A DNA stretch of 7,555 nucleotides from Propionibacteriaceae bacterium (GTDB lineage Bacteria; Actinomycetota; Actinomycetes; Propionibacteriales; Propionibacteriaceae): positions 1 to 7,555 of the forward strand of contig JAIRKB010000306.1 in the NCBI GenBank assembly GCA_031260385.1. The letters run 5' to 3'. Positions 5,224-7,555 of this stretch are shown here, one piece after another. A program made the translations under genes and the position numbers. Below the pieces are notes generated by a model. It searched no databases, was not told the origin of the DNA, and saw only the letters and a list, made by a program, of their open reading frames with translations. The number at the start of each line of letters is the position of its first letter. The stretch's first letter is position 1.

Positions 5224-5284
5224 ATAATTCAGTCTAACGGCTATTCGTCGAAAAAATGTCCGAGCGAGATGGCACAGTGGACCT

Positions 5285-6754
5285 ATGGACGAAATCACGT
5301 GGATTATCTTGGCCCTAGCGGGAGGGATTGCCTTGGGCTGGCTGGCCTGTTATCTGGTGAGCGGGGCGCGAAAATCAGCCTTAGCGGAGCGGGGGCGGGC
5401 CGATATTGCCGAGGCGCGCAGTGAGGCCGCGACGGCGCGAGCCGAGGCGGCGAGTAGTCGCGCGGAGATGGCGCGCTGGGAGACCGAGATTGAACGGGCT
5501 CGCGTTGAGGGGGCGGAAGCGCGCTCGAAGGTCGCCGAGATTGGGGCCTTATTAGCGCGCCAGGAGGGGCTGATCTTGAAGGTGGAGGTCGAACGCGACG
5601 CTGCCTTGGAACAAGCCGAGCAGTTACGTGTCGACCGCGAGACGATGCTCAACTCCTATAAGTCCTTGTCAACCGAGGCTTTGGATCGGCAGGCCAAGGT
5701 GGCGGACGAGACGGCGGCCCAGCGGTTGGCGGCGACCGATCAGTTGATGTCACCGGTTCGTCAAGGGTTGGAGAAGTTGGATGCCCGGCTGACCGAGATT
5801 GAGAAGGAACGCTCGGCGATGGCGGCCCAGATGACCAACGAGGTTCGCTCGGTCAAGCTGACTGGGGAACAATTGCGTCGGGAAACCGCCGCTTTGGCGA
5901 CCGCGTTGCGCAAGCCAACGGTGCGTGGGGCTTGGGGTGAGATCCAGTTGAAGCGGGTGGTCGAGGTCGCGGGAATGGTCGAACACTGTGACTTTGTCAC
6001 CCAGGAATCCTCCACCACCGATGAGCGAGCGATTCGCCCCGATCTAAAGGTCCATCTAGCCGGGGGCAAGTTTGTCTATGTTGACGCGAAGACTCCTTTG
6101 GAGGGTTTCCTCGATGCCGAGGAAACCGACTCCGAGTCGGAGCGAGCGAAGTTTCTCGCCGTCTTTGCCCGCCGGGTGCGAACCCATGTCGACCAGTTGG
6201 CGTCCAAGGCTTATTGGAAGGCTGACTCTGGAACCCCCGAGTTCGTCATCTTATTCCTGCCGAGCGAGGCGCTGCTCGCCACCGCCCTTGACCAGGCCCC
6301 CGATCTCGTGGAATATGCGGCGGGCCGAAATGTCATCTTAGCGACGCCGATGATGTTGATTGCCACCCTGCGAGCGATCGCCTATGCCTGGTCGCAGGAG
6401 GTCTTAGCGGCCTCAGCGAAAGAGATCAGTCAACTGGGTCGGGAACTCTATGACCGCTTGGGCAAGATGGGGGCGCGCTTTGATCGTTTGGGGCGGTCCT
6501 TGGATGCCTCAGTGCGGACCTACAACGAAGCTATCGGCTCCCTGGAGGGCCGGGTCATGGTGGCGGCGCGGCGTTTTAGAGACCTGAAGGTCTCGGAGGA
6601 AGAGTTGACGGAACTATCGGGGGTTACTCAGCCGATTCGCCTGATCTCCGCCCCGGAACTAGTGGCCGACGCCGCCGAGATTCCGGCGCTAATCGGGCGT
6701 TCCTTGGCGTCCGTCGCCGACCCGATAACTGAACCAATTGAAGTCGCGGGGTAA
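5285..6754 (+). CDS. rmuC: RmuC-family DNA recombination protein
   Basis: RmuC proteins limit recombination and inversion at short inverted repeats; the family is predicted to be a nuclease. The 489-residue product has an N-terminal membrane helix (about 5-26), a long Ala/Glu/Arg-rich coiled coil (about 30-205) and the RmuC domain (about 205-430). The domain shows RGAWGEIQLKRVVEVAGM (E219) and a PD-(D/E)xK-like core RPDLKV...VYVDAK (D253, D267, K269), then FLPSEALLATAL, NVILATPMMLIATLRAIAYAW and LGKMGARFDRLGRSLDASVRTYN. All these are expected in active members. The C-terminus has a short variable tail. The start at 5285 precedes a good anchor helix, but only a weak GTGGA site lies upstream. 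It is divergent from the reductase and followed by xseA after 3 bp, in the same frame, so the two are very probably one transcript. Membrane anchoring places it at the inner face of the cell membrane. Confidence 0.93.
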   Translation: MDEITWIILALAGGIALGWLACYLVSGARKSALAERGRADIAEARSEAATARAEAASSRAEMARWETEIERARVEGAEARSKVAEIGALLARQEGLILKVEVERDAALEQAEQLRVDRETMLNSYKSLSTEALDRQAKVADETAAQRLAATDQLMSPVRQGLEKLDARLTEIEKERSAMAAQMTNEVRSVKLTGEQLRRETAALATALRKPTVRGAWGEIQLKRVVEVAGMVEHCDFVTQESSTTDERAIRPDLKVHLAGGKFVYVDAKTPLEGFLDAEETDSESERAKFLAVFARRVRTHVDQLASKAYWKADSGTPEFVILFLPSEALLATALDQAPDLVEYAAGRNVILATPMMLIATLRAIAYAWSQEVLAASAKEISQLGRELYDRLGKMGARFDRLGRSLDASVRTYNEAIGSLEGRVMVAARRFRDLKVSEEELTELSGVTQPIRLISAPELVADAAEIPALIGRSLASVADPITEPIEVAG

Positions 6755-6757
6755 CCA

Positions 6758-7555
6758 ATGGCCATGAAGTCGAGTCCCGACCACCCCGTACCACTGCGGG
6801 AGATGGCGGCGGCGGTGCGCGGCTGGGTAGAGCGCTTAGGTCAGATCTGGGTGTCAGCCCAGATCATCGAACTGAACCGCAAAACCGGGGCGACCCACTT
6901 TCTGACCTTGCGCGATGCTTCCGAAGAGGTCTCGGTCGCGGTCACCTTGTCAACGGCAGTGCTCGATGCCGCTGGCCCGGTTAGCGTCGGGATGGCGGTG
7001 ACCGCCCAACTGAAACCAACCGTCTGGCTGAAGTCCGGTCGTCTGAGTTACGAGTGCTCCGATCTGCGACCGACCGGTGAAGGGCAGTTACTGGCCCAGA
7101 TCGAGCATCTCAAGCGTTTGCTTCATGCCGAAGGGCTGTTTAGCCCGGCAATCAAACGGCCGCTGCCGGTTCTGCCGCGCCGGATTGGTTTGATTACCGG
7201 GCAAGGTTCGGCCGCCGAGCGCGATGTGGTGGTCAATGTCCGGCGTCGCTGGCCGGCTGCCCAGTTCCAGACCCGCTATTGCCTGATGCAAGGTCCCTCT
7301 TGTGCTGGGCAGATTATCGAAGCGATCGGCGAGCTTGACGCTGACGATGAGGTTCAGGTGATCGTGATCGCCCGCGGTGGTGGCTCAGTTGAGGATCTGC
7401 TGCCATTCTCCGACGAGTCGCTGGCGCGGGCCGTTGCCCAAGCGCGGACGCCGATCGTCTCGGCGATCGGCCATGAGGTTGATACGCCAATCCTTGACCT
7501 GGTGGCTGATCTGCGCGCTTCCACCCCTACCGACGCCGCCAAACGGATAGTGCCA
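6758..7555 (+). CDS. xseA: Exodeoxyribonuclease VII large subunit, 3' end missing
   Basis: The frame is open from 6758 to the window end: 266 codons, about two thirds of a usual XseA of roughly 400 residues. With XseB, the enzyme degrades single-stranded DNA from either end in repair and mismatch processing. The N-terminal OB-fold (about 12-105) includes the segment LREMAAAVRGWVERLG and a THFLTLRDA strand. The catalytic domain follows: LPRRIGLITGQGSAAERDVV, VIVIARGGGSVEDLLPF (R206-F217) and SAIGHEVDTPILDLVADLRA (G238-H239-E240, D242), then STPTDAAKRIVP in the actinobacterial style. The start ATG is 3 bp after the rmuC TAA, with GGGG 6 nt before it; a second ATG two codons later is possible. 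The coiled-coil C-terminal part lies outside the window, where xseB would be expected. Codon-level reading shows no frameshift. Confidence 0.95.
   Translation, partial: MAMKSSPDHPVPLREMAAAVRGWVERLGQIWVSAQIIELNRKTGATHFLTLRDASEEVSVAVTLSTAVLDAAGPVSVGMAVTAQLKPTVWLKSGRLSYECSDLRPTGEGQLLAQIEHLKRLLHAEGLFSPAIKRPLPVLPRRIGLITGQGSAAERDVVVNVRRRWPAAQFQTRYCLMQGPSCAGQIIEAIGELDADDEVQVIVIARGGGSVEDLLPFSDESLARAVAQARTPIVSAIGHEVDTPILDLVADLRASTPTDAAKRIVP

Noticed and set aside
5203..5298. Longer aldo/keto reductase with 32 extra N-terminal residues
   Set aside because: The extension does not resemble the family, overlaps rmuC, and AGGAGG lies correctly before the ATG at 5202.

Overview
The window reads as chromosomal DNA from a moderately GC-rich member of the Actinomycetota. 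The SSB, L9, S6, Pgi and XseA proteins all match actinobacterial sequence patterns, for example the XseA C-proximal 'ASTPTDAAKR' and the Pgi 'VVDGxDVVTEVHAVLD' stretch. A family such as Propionibacteriaceae or a Micrococcales lineage is plausible, but I cannot settle it by reading alone. No mobile element, CRISPR array, tRNA or rRNA is visible.

Layout. (1) Positions 1-1550, minus strand: the classic ribosomal/replication operon rpsF-ssb-rpsR-rplI, with rplI cut by the window edge. A good promoter candidate (1509-1537) and a folded leader that resembles the S6:S18 autoregulatory RNA (1444-1481) precede rpsF. The ssb-rpsR gap is unusually long (220 bp) and holds a duplicated, hairpin-dense repeat cassette. 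(2) Positions 1553-2620, minus strand: an unrecognised exported, single-pass membrane protein with two Ig-like domains, a Thr/Pro stalk and an acidic cytoplasmic tail. (3) Positions 2688-4361, plus strand: pgi, glucose-6-phosphate isomerase, divergent from the Ig-like gene and possibly leaderless. (4) Positions 4393-5202, minus strand: an aldo/keto reductase of the 2,5-diketo-gluconate reductase type, convergent with pgi. (5) Positions 5285 to the window end, plus strand: rmuC followed after 3 bp by xseA (cut by the window end), a likely two-gene DNA-metabolism unit divergent from the reductase.

Functionally this is mostly housekeeping: small-subunit and large-subunit ribosomal proteins co-transcribed with single-strand DNA binding protein; a glycolytic/gluconeogenic isomerase; a NADPH-dependent carbonyl reductase; and two proteins that limit or process DNA intermediates. 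The least explained parts are the structured repeat cassette inside the ribosomal operon and the Ig-like membrane protein, whose tail carries a sequence resembling a Ser/Thr-kinase target. No clearly novel multi-gene system was found. Every stretch over 300 bp is covered by a gene.
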